From: Spirosoma pollinicola
GTDB taxonomy: Bacteria; Bacteroidota; Bacteroidia; Cytophagales; Spirosomataceae
Direction: 5' to 3'
Length of the DNA stretch: 64,000 nucleotides
NCBI RefSeq assembly: GCF_002831565.1
Contig: NZ_CP025096.1
Coordinates: 1,550,001-1,614,000 of the forward strand
Below are positions 26,820 to 35,531 of this stretch, one piece after another. The notes beneath the pieces are model-generated. The model did no database searches. It saw nothing but the letters and a program-made list of their open reading frames with translations, and was not told the origin of the DNA. How positions within the stretch are numbered: the first letter of the stretch is position 1; each line of letters begins with the position of its first letter. A program made the position numbers and the translations under genes.

Positions 26820-29303
26820 ATGAAAACTTTTTTATCCTTTTCTATTTTAATTCTACTTGCTCTATCTACTGCATTCGGACAAGTTCTGACACGGGGTACA
26901 GTAAATGGGCAAGTGGGCTCTGTGGCAGGCAAACCACTTGAGTTTACAACGATGATGCTTTTGAAAGCCAATGATTCCACCCTGGTGAAAGGAGCCATTA
27001 GCGATGTAGACGGAAAATATACATTTGAAAACGTAGGTGCCGGAAACTACTTGATAGCCGCGCAACAAATAGGATATCGCAAAACGTATAGTGCCCCGTT
27101 CGCTGTCGATGAGACTCATCCGGCGGTTTTCATGCCAGCGATTACGATGAGTGACGAAACCAAAAATCTGACCGAAGTGAAGGTGATAGCAACCAAGCCT
27201 TTCATCGAGCAACAGGTAGATAGGACCGTCATGAATGTTGAAAATAGCATTGTATCCAGCGGAAACACGGCGCTGGAAGTGCTGGAAAAAGCCCCCGGCG
27301 TAACCATCGACCGCCAGAATGACCAGATTCAGCTGAAGGGTAAAGCAGGTGTTATCGTTTATATTGACGGTAAACAGACTTATCTCTCGCAGCAGGAAGT
27401 GTCGAACCTGCTCAAAAATACACCCAGCGACAATATTGCGACGATTGAGATCATCACTAATCCAGGCTCCAAATATGACGCGGCCGGTAACTCGGGGATC
27501 ATCAATATTAAGATGAAGAAGAATAAGAATTTTGGTACCAATGGCACGTTCATTATCGGTACAGGGTATGGCTGGGTGAAGAGCCTGACAGGTGCCCGCG
27601 ACGACCTGCCGAAATTCAATACCTCACTAAATCTCAATCACCGGGAAGGTAAACTTAATGTGTTTGGTAACTACAGCTACGTGAATCGGCAAAGTGCCCA
27701 GAGCAACGAAATCAACCGGGCGATTCCATTCAATGGCAAGACGACGTACTTCGATCAGTACTCGTTCCGGCCCAACCAGTTTGCCGGGCATTCCTACAAA
27801 GGTGGTCTTGACTACTTTATCAACCAGAAAAGTACGATTGGCGTACTGGTCAACGGATTCTCGAACGACTGGCGGTCGGCAGGGCAGAACAACACGTTCA
27901 TCAGCGACCAGAATCGGGTGCTGACCAGCAGACCAACAACCAAAACCGACGCTCGGGAATTTATGTCGAACCTGACGGGAAACATCAACTACAAGTACGA
28001 TTTTGACGGAAAAGGGCACGAGTGGACGGTAGACGCCGACTATGTTCACTACGGTGGTAAAAACAGCAACAACCTGAGCACGATCTACTATAATCCAGAC
28101 AATACCCTGAACCGCCCGAATCAGGATGTGCGCAACAACATGCCATCTACGATCAATATCATGGCGTTCAAAACGGATTATGTACGCCCATTGAAAAATG
28201 GCAGCAAGCTGGAAACGGGTCTGAAAAGCAGTTTTGTCAACGCCGACAACAACACGATTTACGATACACTTCAACAGGAAAACCGGACATGGTTGTTTGA
28301 TGTCAGCCGCTCGAACCAGTTCAAATACACCGAGAATATTAACGCGGCCTACATTAATTACGCGGGTAAGTTCGGTAAGTTGAAAGTGCAAACGGGCCTT
28401 CGGGCAGAGCATACACACTCAACGGGAACATCGGTAACGCTGAACCAAACGGTCGACCGTAACTACCTGAATCTATTTCCAACGGTTTTCCTGTCCCGTC
28501 AGCTTGATACAAATAGTGTGCTGAACCTGTCGTATAGCCGCCGGATCGACCGTCCTGATTACCAGAACCTGAATCCATTCGTATTCTATCTGGACCCGTA
28601 CACGTATCAAAAGGGAAACCCGTTTCTTCGGCCACAGTACACCAATTCGGTTGAGCTGACCCACGTTTATAAAGGTGCTATTTCAACAACGCTTGGGTTC
28701 AGCCGCACAACGGACTTTATCAATCAGGAAACACCCCGGCAAATTGCGGCCCAGAATATTACCTATGTAACGCCCGAAAACCTGGGTCACATGGACAATC
28801 TGAGCCTGAACGTCAGCTTTCCGGTGCCCATCACGAAATGGTGGCGGATGCAGAACAACATAAATTCGTATTATCAGAACTACCAGACGGTATACTCAGA
28901 AACCCCGTATCAGGTGAAACTGGTGGCTTTCAATCTATACTCGTCCAACAATTTCACCCTGAGTAAAACCCTGTCGGCTGAGGTATCGGGCTGGTACAAC
29001 TCGGCTTCACAATACGGTTTCTACCGGGCGCGTCCCATGGGGGCCTTCAGCGTAGGGGTGCAGAAAAAAGTAATGGATGGTAAAGGCAACATTAAACTGA
29101 ATGTAAATGACCCCTTCTGGCTGAACCATTTCAGTGGTCGGGCTGCTGTTCAGGATATTGATTTTCGGGTTGCATCGCGCTGGGAGAGCCGTCGGATTAT
29201 GCTGACGTTCACCTATCGCTTCGGAAATCAGAACGTAAAAGGTGCTCGCGATCGTAATTCAGCCACATCTGCCGAACAAAACCGGGTGAAAGGCGGGAAT
29301 TAG
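26820..29303 (+). CDS. TonB-type outer-membrane receptor (OMP_b-brl_3 class)
   Basis: An 827-residue outer-membrane protein. A signal peptide ending FGQ is followed by a carboxypeptidase-regulatory-like sandwich (about residues 25-105, with VKGAISDVDGKYTFENV), a plug domain (about 120-230, with SSGNTALEVLEKAPGVTID and AGVIVYIDGKQTYLS), and a long barrel with motifs such as SYSRRIDRPDYQNLNPF and KGNPFLRPQYTNS. This is the 'outer membrane beta-barrel family' common in Cytophagales. No SusD partner is present, so it need not be a glycan importer; the substrate is unknown. It is 37% or so similar by eye to the next receptor at 29628, suggesting duplication. Confidence 0.85.
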   Translation: MKTFLSFSILILLALSTAFGQVLTRGTVNGQVGSVAGKPLEFTTMMLLKANDSTLVKGAISDVDGKYTFENVGAGNYLIAAQQIGYRKTYSAPFAVDETHPAVFMPAITMSDETKNLTEVKVIATKPFIEQQVDRTVMNVENSIVSSGNTALEVLEKAPGVTIDRQNDQIQLKGKAGVIVYIDGKQTYLSQQEVSNLLKNTPSDNIATIEIITNPGSKYDAAGNSGIINIKMKKNKNFGTNGTFIIGTGYGWVKSLTGARDDLPKFNTSLNLNHREGKLNVFGNYSYVNRQSAQSNEINRAIPFNGKTTYFDQYSFRPNQFAGHSYKGGLDYFINQKSTIGVLVNGFSNDWRSAGQNNTFISDQNRVLTSRPTTKTDAREFMSNLTGNINYKYDFDGKGHEWTVDADYVHYGGKNSNNLSTIYYNPDNTLNRPNQDVRNNMPSTINIMAFKTDYVRPLKNGSKLETGLKSSFVNADNNTIYDTLQQENRTWLFDVSRSNQFKYTENINAAYINYAGKFGKLKVQTGLRAEHTHSTGTSVTLNQTVDRNYLNLFPTVFLSRQLDTNSVLNLSYSRRIDRPDYQNLNPFVFYLDPYTYQKGNPFLRPQYTNSVELTHVYKGAISTTLGFSRTTDFINQETPRQIAAQNITYVTPENLGHMDNLSLNVSFPVPITKWWRMQNNINSYYQNYQTVYSETPYQVKLVAFNLYSSNNFTLSKTLSAEVSGWYNSASQYGFYRARPMGAFSVGVQKKVMDGKGNIKLNVNDPFWLNHFSGRAAVQDIDFRVASRWESRRIMLTFTYRFGNQNVKGARDRNSATSAEQNRVKGGN

Positions 29304-29314
29304 AAAGATGTATA

Positions 29315-29417
29315 TTTTGTGCCAAATAGCCTCTGGCTGTTTAAGTTGAAGACTAGTAGATAGCCAACTGATTAGCCGAAAGTCGGCTCAAACAGCCAGA
29401 GGCTGTTTGGTACAAAA
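29315..29417. repeat. Inverted repeat with nested palindromes
   Basis: Arms 29315-29342 and 29390-29417 are 28-bp complements with 2 mismatches. Each arm also contains its own small palindrome (AAACAGCC AGA GGCTGTTT in the right arm). A 25-base stretch, 29389-29413, recurs exactly at 43819-43843 after araB. It lies directly after the receptor gene, in a 324-base gap. Confidence 0.88.
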
Positions 29418-29459
29418 AGCTTATAAATAACGGACTTAGTTTAGGTTAAGAAAATGGGA

Positions 29460-29491
29460 AAGCCGCCCTCGGATTGAGGGGCGGCTTTTTT
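29460..29491 (+). terminator. Intrinsic terminator
   Basis: A GC-rich hairpin, AAGCCGCCC pairing with GGGCGGCTT, followed by a run of T. It lies 156 bases after the first receptor gene and ends its transcript before the second receptor gene at 29628. Confidence 0.8.
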
Positions 29492-29627
29492 GTGCCCTAA
29501 CTTTTTGACCTGTCTGGCACATCAAAGGGCTCAATTCATCATTTGGGGCGTCTCAAATCTTTTTTGGGGCGAAGCCATGGGTATAACCCGCCACCTTTGA
29601 ATCGTCAATCTCAACCGATTCAATAGT

Positions 29628-32069
29628 ATGGCACGCTTCTTTACACTTCTTTTCCTGATACTGACGATCGGCTCGACAATCGCTCAATCGCTGACGGGTT
29701 TTGTACTTGAGTCAGCCAATCGACCGGCTTCATTTGCCGCAGTCAAACTTCTCCGGGCTGGCGACTCCACGCTCGTAACAGGGGCCATTACGAACGAAGC
29801 CGGTCAGTACACGTTTACGAATATCGCCGAGGGTCGTTACTACGTGAAGGCATCTCTTGTGGGGATGACCAGTATAAAAAGCCAGGTAATTGCTATTCGT
29901 GTTGGTCAGTCGGTAGCGATGGAACCGCTTACACTCGCGATTGTTGACCAGCAACTGACTGGCGTAGAGGTGCGAGCGAAACGGGCACTTGTTGAGCAGC
30001 AGGTTGACAAAACAGTGCTGAACGTAGCTGCCGATGCCACGGCTCAGGGCAAAACCGCCTATGAACTATTGCAGCAGGCTCCCGGTGTTGTCATTGACCC
30101 GAATGACAACATTCGGATGGCTGGTAAGCAGGGTGTCAATGTATTTATCGACGGCAAGCCAACCAATCTGTCAGCCGCCGATCTGGCTAACCTGCTCCGG
30201 GCCACACCCGCAGCCAGCATCGACAAAGTAGACCTGATCACAAACCCCTCAGCCCGCTTCGATGCGCAGGGTGGAGCCGGTATAATTAACCTCCGGTTCC
30301 GGCGCGACAAAAGGCTGGGCGTAAATGGCAACGCATCCGCTGGATATGGCCAGAGCGATCATCATCGTGCCAATGCTGCCCTCGACTTGAACTACCGGGC
30401 CAAACGCGTTAATCTATTCGGCAATGTGGCGGTAAGTGACAACTTTCAGATCACCAACGTACGGTTGGATAGACGAACGGGTGGTTCGCAATTCCTCCAG
30501 CGTGGCTACGATTCCGACGGCACCAGGGCGATTGTTTATAAGGCCGGAATCGACTACGCCATTAGCAATCAGCGCTCCGCAGTTCAGCAAACTATTGGCT
30601 TTATCGTATCGGGTAATACAGCTGCCAACCGGTTCGGTACGTTCACCACTACGAATCTTGTAGATAGTCAGAACAGACTGGATTCGAGCATCGCGAACCA
30701 GGCAACAAACGGCACAACGGCCCAGCCTGCCCGCAACAATCGGACTAATGCCGCTCTGAATTACCGCTATACGGATACATTGGGACTGGAACTGGCGCTG
30801 GATGCGGACTTAACCCACTTTTCTACTACCTCGCCCAACCGGATCACGAGTGCCTATAGCGATGGAACCGGCCAGCCGCTGTTTAGTCGGCAGCGACGGT
30901 TCGACGCCAGTACAACCATTACCATACTTACTTTGAAAGGAGATTTTGTGAAGGAATGGAAAGCGCGTCACCTGAAACTCGAAACGGGGCTTAAACACAC
31001 GGATGTATCTACTAATAATGACCTGCTTGCGTTCATTGGCACAGAGCCTGAGCGCCCCGATATAGCTCGCACGAATCGGTTTACCTATCGGGAAATTGTA
31101 AACGCCGGGTACATATCGCTGAACCGGACAATGGGTAAGTGGTCGGTTCAGGGTGGTTTACGGGCCGAACATACCTCCGTAAAGGGTCGATCTACAGATT
31201 TGCTCCAGCAAACGATTCAGCGTCCTGATACCGCCTACCTGAACCTGTTTCCAACAGCCTTTGTGCAGTATAGGGCTACCGATAACAGCCAGTTTGGTGT
31301 CAATTATGGCCGTCGCATCGGGCGACCTAACTATCAGGATATGAACCCGTTCATCTATCAGATTGACCCGTATACCAGTCAGCGGGGTAACCCATATCTG
31401 CGGCCTACATACACCCACACCCTCGAAGCCAGCTACACCTATAAGTGGGCGTCGACGCTTAAGCTGGCCTACAGCCGTACCCAGGGATTTACGACCGATG
31501 TAATCAGGCAGGAGGGACTTACCGCCTACCAGACGGTTGCCAACGTAGGCCGGGTCGATGCCCTGAATGTATCCGTTAGTTCGCCTTACCAATTTACAAA
31601 ATGGTGGAATACCTATGTGTATGCCGGGGCCACCTGGAACCGGTTTACGGGGAATCTGTCGCCATCAGAATCCTTCGATCAACGGGCGTTTGCTTTCGAA
31701 GCTTATATGCAGCACTCGTTTACTCTATCGAAACGCTGGTCGGCACAGGCGTCGGGATTCTGGAGTGCGCCAACAACGCAAACGATCTACCGGGTGGGTG
31801 GCCTGGGTGCGGTAAACCTGAGTGTACAGAAGAAAATAATGCAGGAGCGCGGCAAACTTACACTCGGGGTCGATGATCTTCTGAATACCATGCGCTGGAG
31901 GCAATCGGCTGATTTTCAGACACAGCAATTTAACATCGACCGTAAATGGGAAAGCCGCCGAATTACGATCCGGTTTACCTATCAATTTGGCAGCCGTGAT
32001 ATTAAGGCCGCTCGTGAACGTGAAGCTAATAGCGATGCCAGCCGCATTAAAGTGAAAGGAAATTTATAA
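29628..32069 (+). CDS. TonB-type outer-membrane receptor, paralogue
   Basis: An 813-residue protein built like the receptor at 26820: signal peptide ending in AQ, carboxypeptidase-regulatory-like domain with VTGAITNEAGQYTFTNIAEG, plug with GKTAYELLQQAPGVVIDPN and GVNVFIDGKPTNLS, then a barrel with NYGRRIGRPNYQDMNPF and RGNPYLRPTYTHT. The strong match in order and motifs suggests tandem duplication followed by divergence. It has its own promoter region after a terminator. The small secreted protein gene at 32091 follows by 21 bases, so the two are likely co-expressed. The ligand is unknown. Confidence 0.85.
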   Translation: MARFFTLLFLILTIGSTIAQSLTGFVLESANRPASFAAVKLLRAGDSTLVTGAITNEAGQYTFTNIAEGRYYVKASLVGMTSIKSQVIAIRVGQSVAMEPLTLAIVDQQLTGVEVRAKRALVEQQVDKTVLNVAADATAQGKTAYELLQQAPGVVIDPNDNIRMAGKQGVNVFIDGKPTNLSAADLANLLRATPAASIDKVDLITNPSARFDAQGGAGIINLRFRRDKRLGVNGNASAGYGQSDHHRANAALDLNYRAKRVNLFGNVAVSDNFQITNVRLDRRTGGSQFLQRGYDSDGTRAIVYKAGIDYAISNQRSAVQQTIGFIVSGNTAANRFGTFTTTNLVDSQNRLDSSIANQATNGTTAQPARNNRTNAALNYRYTDTLGLELALDADLTHFSTTSPNRITSAYSDGTGQPLFSRQRRFDASTTITILTLKGDFVKEWKARHLKLETGLKHTDVSTNNDLLAFIGTEPERPDIARTNRFTYREIVNAGYISLNRTMGKWSVQGGLRAEHTSVKGRSTDLLQQTIQRPDTAYLNLFPTAFVQYRATDNSQFGVNYGRRIGRPNYQDMNPFIYQIDPYTSQRGNPYLRPTYTHTLEASYTYKWASTLKLAYSRTQGFTTDVIRQEGLTAYQTVANVGRVDALNVSVSSPYQFTKWWNTYVYAGATWNRFTGNLSPSESFDQRAFAFEAYMQHSFTLSKRWSAQASGFWSAPTTQTIYRVGGLGAVNLSVQKKIMQERGKLTLGVDDLLNTMRWRQSADFQTQQFNIDRKWESRRITIRFTYQFGSRDIKAAREREANSDASRIKVKGNL

Positions 32070-32090
32070 CCAGATCATAAATATAGTGTC

Positions 32091-32705
32091 ATGAAAATCA
32101 TCCCCTTAGTTCTATCGCTGTTGCTCGTAATGAGCCTTTCTTCGGCTAGCTTCGCTCAACAAACGGCTACTGCTGCCGTTGCCCGTGTGGCTTTTACACT
32201 TCGAAATAATCTTGGCTATCACCGGATGTTTCGGGCAGAAGGGCCGGGTATGGCATACGGGTTTACCATGAACCGTAATGAATCGACGCCCAAAAATTGG
32301 CCCGTCGGCAGCAAGTTGTATTACAGCAAAGACGGCGAGACGACCGAAGAACTGATTCTGTCTGTAACCGCTGATGATGCGGGCAAAACACTGCTGACAG
32401 ACCCCAAAACGACGGGCCATTCGCCGGTCAACACTGTGACGGTACGCTTTCGGAATAACAGCTTGCTACCCCATAAAGTAATGATTATCACGTATCGGCC
32501 CGACGAAACGGGCAACGGCACGCAAGGCATCATGTTAATGTCTTATAGTAGTACGTCACAATCCCTGCCAGTAGGAACTAAAGTGTACTTTGCTGATAAT
32601 AAGCAGGTCGATGTAGTAATGAGTGGAAAGCGAATCGACGACGAAAAGCCTTTTTTGACTGTTCGAAAGGCCGATGCCGGAAAGACGTTTGATATTTTTC
32701 AGTAG
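32091..32705 (+). CDS. Secreted protein with internal tandem duplication
   Basis: A 204-residue exported protein that I do not recognise. The signal peptide ends SSASFAQ. The mature part consists of two related units of about 80 residues: each has an F-x-RNN start (FTLRNNLGYH, VRFRNNSLLPH), a PVG(S/T)K(L/V)Y(Y/F) core, and a late DAGKT (TADDAGKTLLTD, RKADAGKTFDIF). The units look like beta sandwiches. It lies 21 bases after the second receptor gene and 38 bases before the AraC-type regulator gene, suggesting a surface or periplasmic accessory role. Confidence 0.65.
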   Translation: MKIIPLVLSLLLVMSLSSASFAQQTATAAVARVAFTLRNNLGYHRMFRAEGPGMAYGFTMNRNESTPKNWPVGSKLYYSKDGETTEELILSVTADDAGKTLLTDPKTTGHSPVNTVTVRFRNNSLLPHKVMIITYRPDETGNGTQGIMLMSYSSTSQSLPVGTKVYFADNKQVDVVMSGKRIDDEKPFLTVRKADAGKTFDIFQ

Positions 32706-32743
32706 AGAAACAGGCTGTATCTTGCTCCTAAATACACTGACTA

Positions 32744-33961
32744 ATGACGTTTGACTTCAATCTCTACTCATCCCCCTTATTATTTGGTTTTGTACAGGGC
32801 TGGATCTATGCCGCTCTGTTATGGATACGGGCCCGGCGCGAAGAGCGACTGTCTGACTGGTTGCTAGGCTGGGTACTCGTGGGCTTGAGTTTGAATATTT
32901 GGGAGTATATGCTGGGATTTGGAGGTATTGAAATCCTCTGGCGTGAACTGGAGTTTTTTCCCCGGACGCTGGGGTATCTTTTTCCCGCTTTATGCTATTT
33001 CTATCTCAAAAGTCAGGTTAACGCCGACTTTCGGTTTACGCGACAGGAGGCCTGGCATGCCCTTCCGTTTCTTATTCAGGTTACCTACCACATCGGTATT
33101 TTCTCGATGGGGCACGAATTCGTAGAACGCTGGAAAACGACGGTGCAGTACCCGTATCATCTGGATGATCTGGAGTTTATAGTGGGTATTGGGTTAGATG
33201 TATATTACCTGATTTTGTCTTTGCGGCTATACCGACACTATCGGGCCTGGATCAAGACGCAATTTTCCGAAACCGAAACCATAAGTTTTCTCTGGTTTCG
33301 AAACTTCCTGATTACCCTTACGGCCACCATGCTGTTCAGCCTGTTCATGACGTTCCTGAGTCTACTAATAGGCCTTGATTTCTGGCAAAACTGGTGGGAC
33401 GAACTGGCGGGTGTAGCCCTGATTTATTACGTAAGTATCCACGGCTACGCACAGGCACAACCCGGTCGGCGATTAACGTTTGAGCCTGTCCCAGTGGAGC
33501 AAGTCTTGATTGCCGAACCCTTTTCAGACCCAGTACGGGTACTAGAAAGAGAGTCTGTGCAGATCAATGGTCGTGTTGAAGGGCAATCGACAAAATCACT
33601 AACCGGACTGCCAACGGATCTGGTACCGTGGCGTGATACGTTACTTACCTACATGGACAATGAACGTCCTTACCTGGACCCTGACTTATCGCTTATTGAT
33701 CTGGCTCGGCGACTCAAAACCAACGCGTCAATTCTGTCGCCGGTCATCAATGCCGGAACGGGAAAAAACTTCAATGATTTTGTGAATCAGTACCGTGTCG
33801 ATGCTTTTAAACGACAGGTTCTCGATCCCGCCAATAGTCACTTGAGCTTGCTGGGTATTGCCCTTGATTGCGGCTTTAACTCAAAAGCTACCTTCAACCG
33901 GGCCTTCAAGAAACTGACCAGCCAATCGCCAAGGGAGTTTGTCGAGTCTAGGGACCAATGA
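32744..33961 (+). CDS. Membrane-anchored AraC-family regulator
   Basis: A 405-residue protein with an N-terminal block of about seven membrane helices (residues 1-240: FVQGWIYAALLWIRARREER, LLGWVLVGLSLNIWEYMLG, and so on) and a C-terminal AraC/HTH_18 DNA-binding domain (about 305-400). The second helix-turn-helix carries the family signature GIALDCGFNSKATFNRAFKKLTSQSPREF in shorter form. This 7TM-AraC layout is common in Bacteroidota and is thought to couple membrane signals to transcription. It follows the receptor and secreted-protein genes and may regulate them (inference). Confidence 0.85.
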   Translation: MTFDFNLYSSPLLFGFVQGWIYAALLWIRARREERLSDWLLGWVLVGLSLNIWEYMLGFGGIEILWRELEFFPRTLGYLFPALCYFYLKSQVNADFRFTRQEAWHALPFLIQVTYHIGIFSMGHEFVERWKTTVQYPYHLDDLEFIVGIGLDVYYLILSLRLYRHYRAWIKTQFSETETISFLWFRNFLITLTATMLFSLFMTFLSLLIGLDFWQNWWDELAGVALIYYVSIHGYAQAQPGRRLTFEPVPVEQVLIAEPFSDPVRVLERESVQINGRVEGQSTKSLTGLPTDLVPWRDTLLTYMDNERPYLDPDLSLIDLARRLKTNASILSPVINAGTGKNFNDFVNQYRVDAFKRQVLDPANSHLSLLGIALDCGFNSKATFNRAFKKLTSQSPREFVESRDQ

Positions 33962-34006
33962 GTTGTAGTTGGTTTATGAGGTGAATGACGTATTTAGCTA
34001 GAGCAT

Positions 34007-34077
34007 GTTTGGGACAAGCTCCAGCTTGGCCATTTGAACTTCATTTGATCACGGCCAAGCTGGAGCTTGGCCCAAAC
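34007..34077. repeat. Inverted repeat, 25-bp arms
   Basis: Arms 34007-34031 and 34053-34077 are 25-bp complements with one mismatch, around a 21-base loop. The stem has a nested near-palindrome, AAGCTCCAGCTT. It sits between the convergent regulator and acetylesterase genes, so it can end both transcripts. Confidence 0.88.
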
Positions 34078-34084
34078 AACCAGA

Positions 34085-34885
34085 CTACTCTTTCACATAC
34101 TTGTTCAGCGGGCAGGTTTTCAATTGTTTCAAGCCCTCGATCACAGAGCCCGCATTAACTTTTGCCCCGGCTGCATTCGTGTGCGTATGATCTTTCACGA
34201 AGTAAGTAGCCTGTAGCAGTGTCGAGTCACCAACAACATCATATTTGCGGGCAACCAGTTCATTCAGGTCAATAAAGTAAGCTCCATTTTTACCTCCCGA
34301 TTCGGTTTTAGCCACCTCGGCGGCCCATTTGCCGTAATCGTCGGTACCGCGAATTACTTTGCTGTCTTTCCATTGATTGCGCGGCACCAAGGACAATACA
34401 ATGGGTGTGGCTCCTTTTGCTTTCGTATCGGTTACATATTTGCGAATGTACCAGCCGTAGCTGTGAACTACCTCGTGTTTTTTCGTGATCAGGTTGTCAA
34501 TTTCCTGGGTCTCATCGCCAATACCTTTGATTGTTCCGCGAGCGCGTAGGGTGTCATTAATAGGGCCTGCATCGTTATGACCAAACTGCATCATCACGAA
34601 ATCGCCCGGTTTCAGGACCGTCCTGATTTTCTCCCAGCGCCCTTCTGACAAAAACGTACGGCTGCTACGACCGCCAATCGCGTGATTCTCGATATGGATG
34701 CGAGTTGTGTCGAAATAGGCATCCATGAAGTGGCCCCAACCCCACATGCCGCCATCGCCTTTGTCGGTGGAGTTCTTCACGGTCGAGTCACCAATCAGGT
34801 AAAGGGTTGGACGTTGGGGGAGGTTAAGGGCAACCAAAAGAACAGCCATAATGGCAATCAGTGCGGTGGGTATGGTATTTCTCAT
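34085..34885 (-). CDS. Rhamnogalacturonan acetylesterase-like SGNH hydrolase
   Basis: A secreted esterase of about 266 residues that should remove acetyl groups from pectin. SGNH blocks are visible: block I IGDSTVKN with nucleophile Ser34, block III QFGHND with the oxyanion Asn, and block V DHTHTN with the catalytic Asp and His. The ATG at 34885 gives a signal peptide (MRNTIPTALIAIMAVLLVAL); an ATG at 34903 adds six residues. Length fits the RGAE family. It is monocistronic but lies in the wider pectin and hemicellulose sugar region. Confidence 0.85.
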   Translation of the reverse strand: MRNTIPTALIAIMAVLLVALNLPQRPTLYLIGDSTVKNSTDKGDGGMWGWGHFMDAYFDTTRIHIENHAIGGRSSRTFLSEGRWEKIRTVLKPGDFVMMQFGHNDAGPINDTLRARGTIKGIGDETQEIDNLITKKHEVVHSYGWYIRKYVTDTKAKGATPIVLSLVPRNQWKDSKVIRGTDDYGKWAAEVAKTESGGKNGAYFIDLNELVARKYDVVGDSTLLQATYFVKDHTHTNAAGAKVNAGSVIEGLKQLKTCPLNKYVKE

Positions 34886-35051
34886 AAATTGATTTGGCTG
34901 CATTCCCGTCAAAAAAATGAATTTTAACGCTGTTGATCTGTTAACCCGATAGTTTCGGTTAAGTTTGTAAATCGGCTATTTGACGTAGCAGTCTGATAAA
35001 ATCTACATTGAATAGCTTCTTTTCGTTCGACTAAACTTGTTCCGATCTACT

Positions 35052-35528
35052 ATGCAGTCTGATCTTGCCTCCCCCGAAAAAGCCTTTGCCGAAACCGGCC
35101 TTTCTCTACCACCCGCCCCACAACCGATGGGCGTTTACAAGCCGTATCTTATTGATGGAAAGTACCTGTACATATCGGGTCATGGCCCTGTGCAGGATGA
35201 TAAAAGCCTGATTAAAGGCCGTGTGGGAGCCGATCTGGACATTGAGCAGGCTAAGCTGGCTGCTCGGCAGGTGGGCCTAACAATCCTATCGACCATCCGA
35301 ACAAACCTGGGTAGCCTCGACCGGGTGAAGCGTGTTATTAAAGTATTGGGCATGGTAGGCTGTACCCCCGATTTTGAGCAACACCCCTACGTGATCAACG
35401 GTTGCAGCGAACTTTTTTCGGCCGTTTGGGGGCCCGATAATGGCGTTGGCGTTCGGTCGGCGGTGGGGATGGGCTCCCTGCCCGGCAACATCCCGGTTGA
35501 AATAGAAGCCTTATTTGAGCTGGTTTAA
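35052..35528 (+). CDS. RidA family protein (YjgF/YER057c/UK114)
   Basis: A protein of about 158 residues of the RidA-like trimer family. The N-terminal half holds GKYLYISGHGP and the middle ARQVGLTILSTIRTNLGS; the C-terminal VEIEALFELV matches the family end. Some members hydrolyse reactive enamines or imines released by PLP enzymes. The catalytic Arg of the classic RidA is not clearly seen in the window VRSAVGMGSLPGNIPVEIE, where an Arg does occur, so activity is plausible but not proven. A PLP enzyme gene starts 3 bases later; co-function is likely. The ATG at 35052 was chosen over an upstream TTG. Confidence 0.85.
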   Translation: MQSDLASPEKAFAETGLSLPPAPQPMGVYKPYLIDGKYLYISGHGPVQDDKSLIKGRVGADLDIEQAKLAARQVGLTILSTIRTNLGSLDRVKRVIKVLGMVGCTPDFEQHPYVINGCSELFSAVWGPDNGVGVRSAVGMGSLPGNIPVEIEALFELV

Positions 35529-35531
35529 CTG

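Noticed and set aside
27627..28418. 263-codon minus-strand ORF inside the first receptor gene
   Set aside because: Antisense shadow of a conserved barrel region; no start signals or family features.
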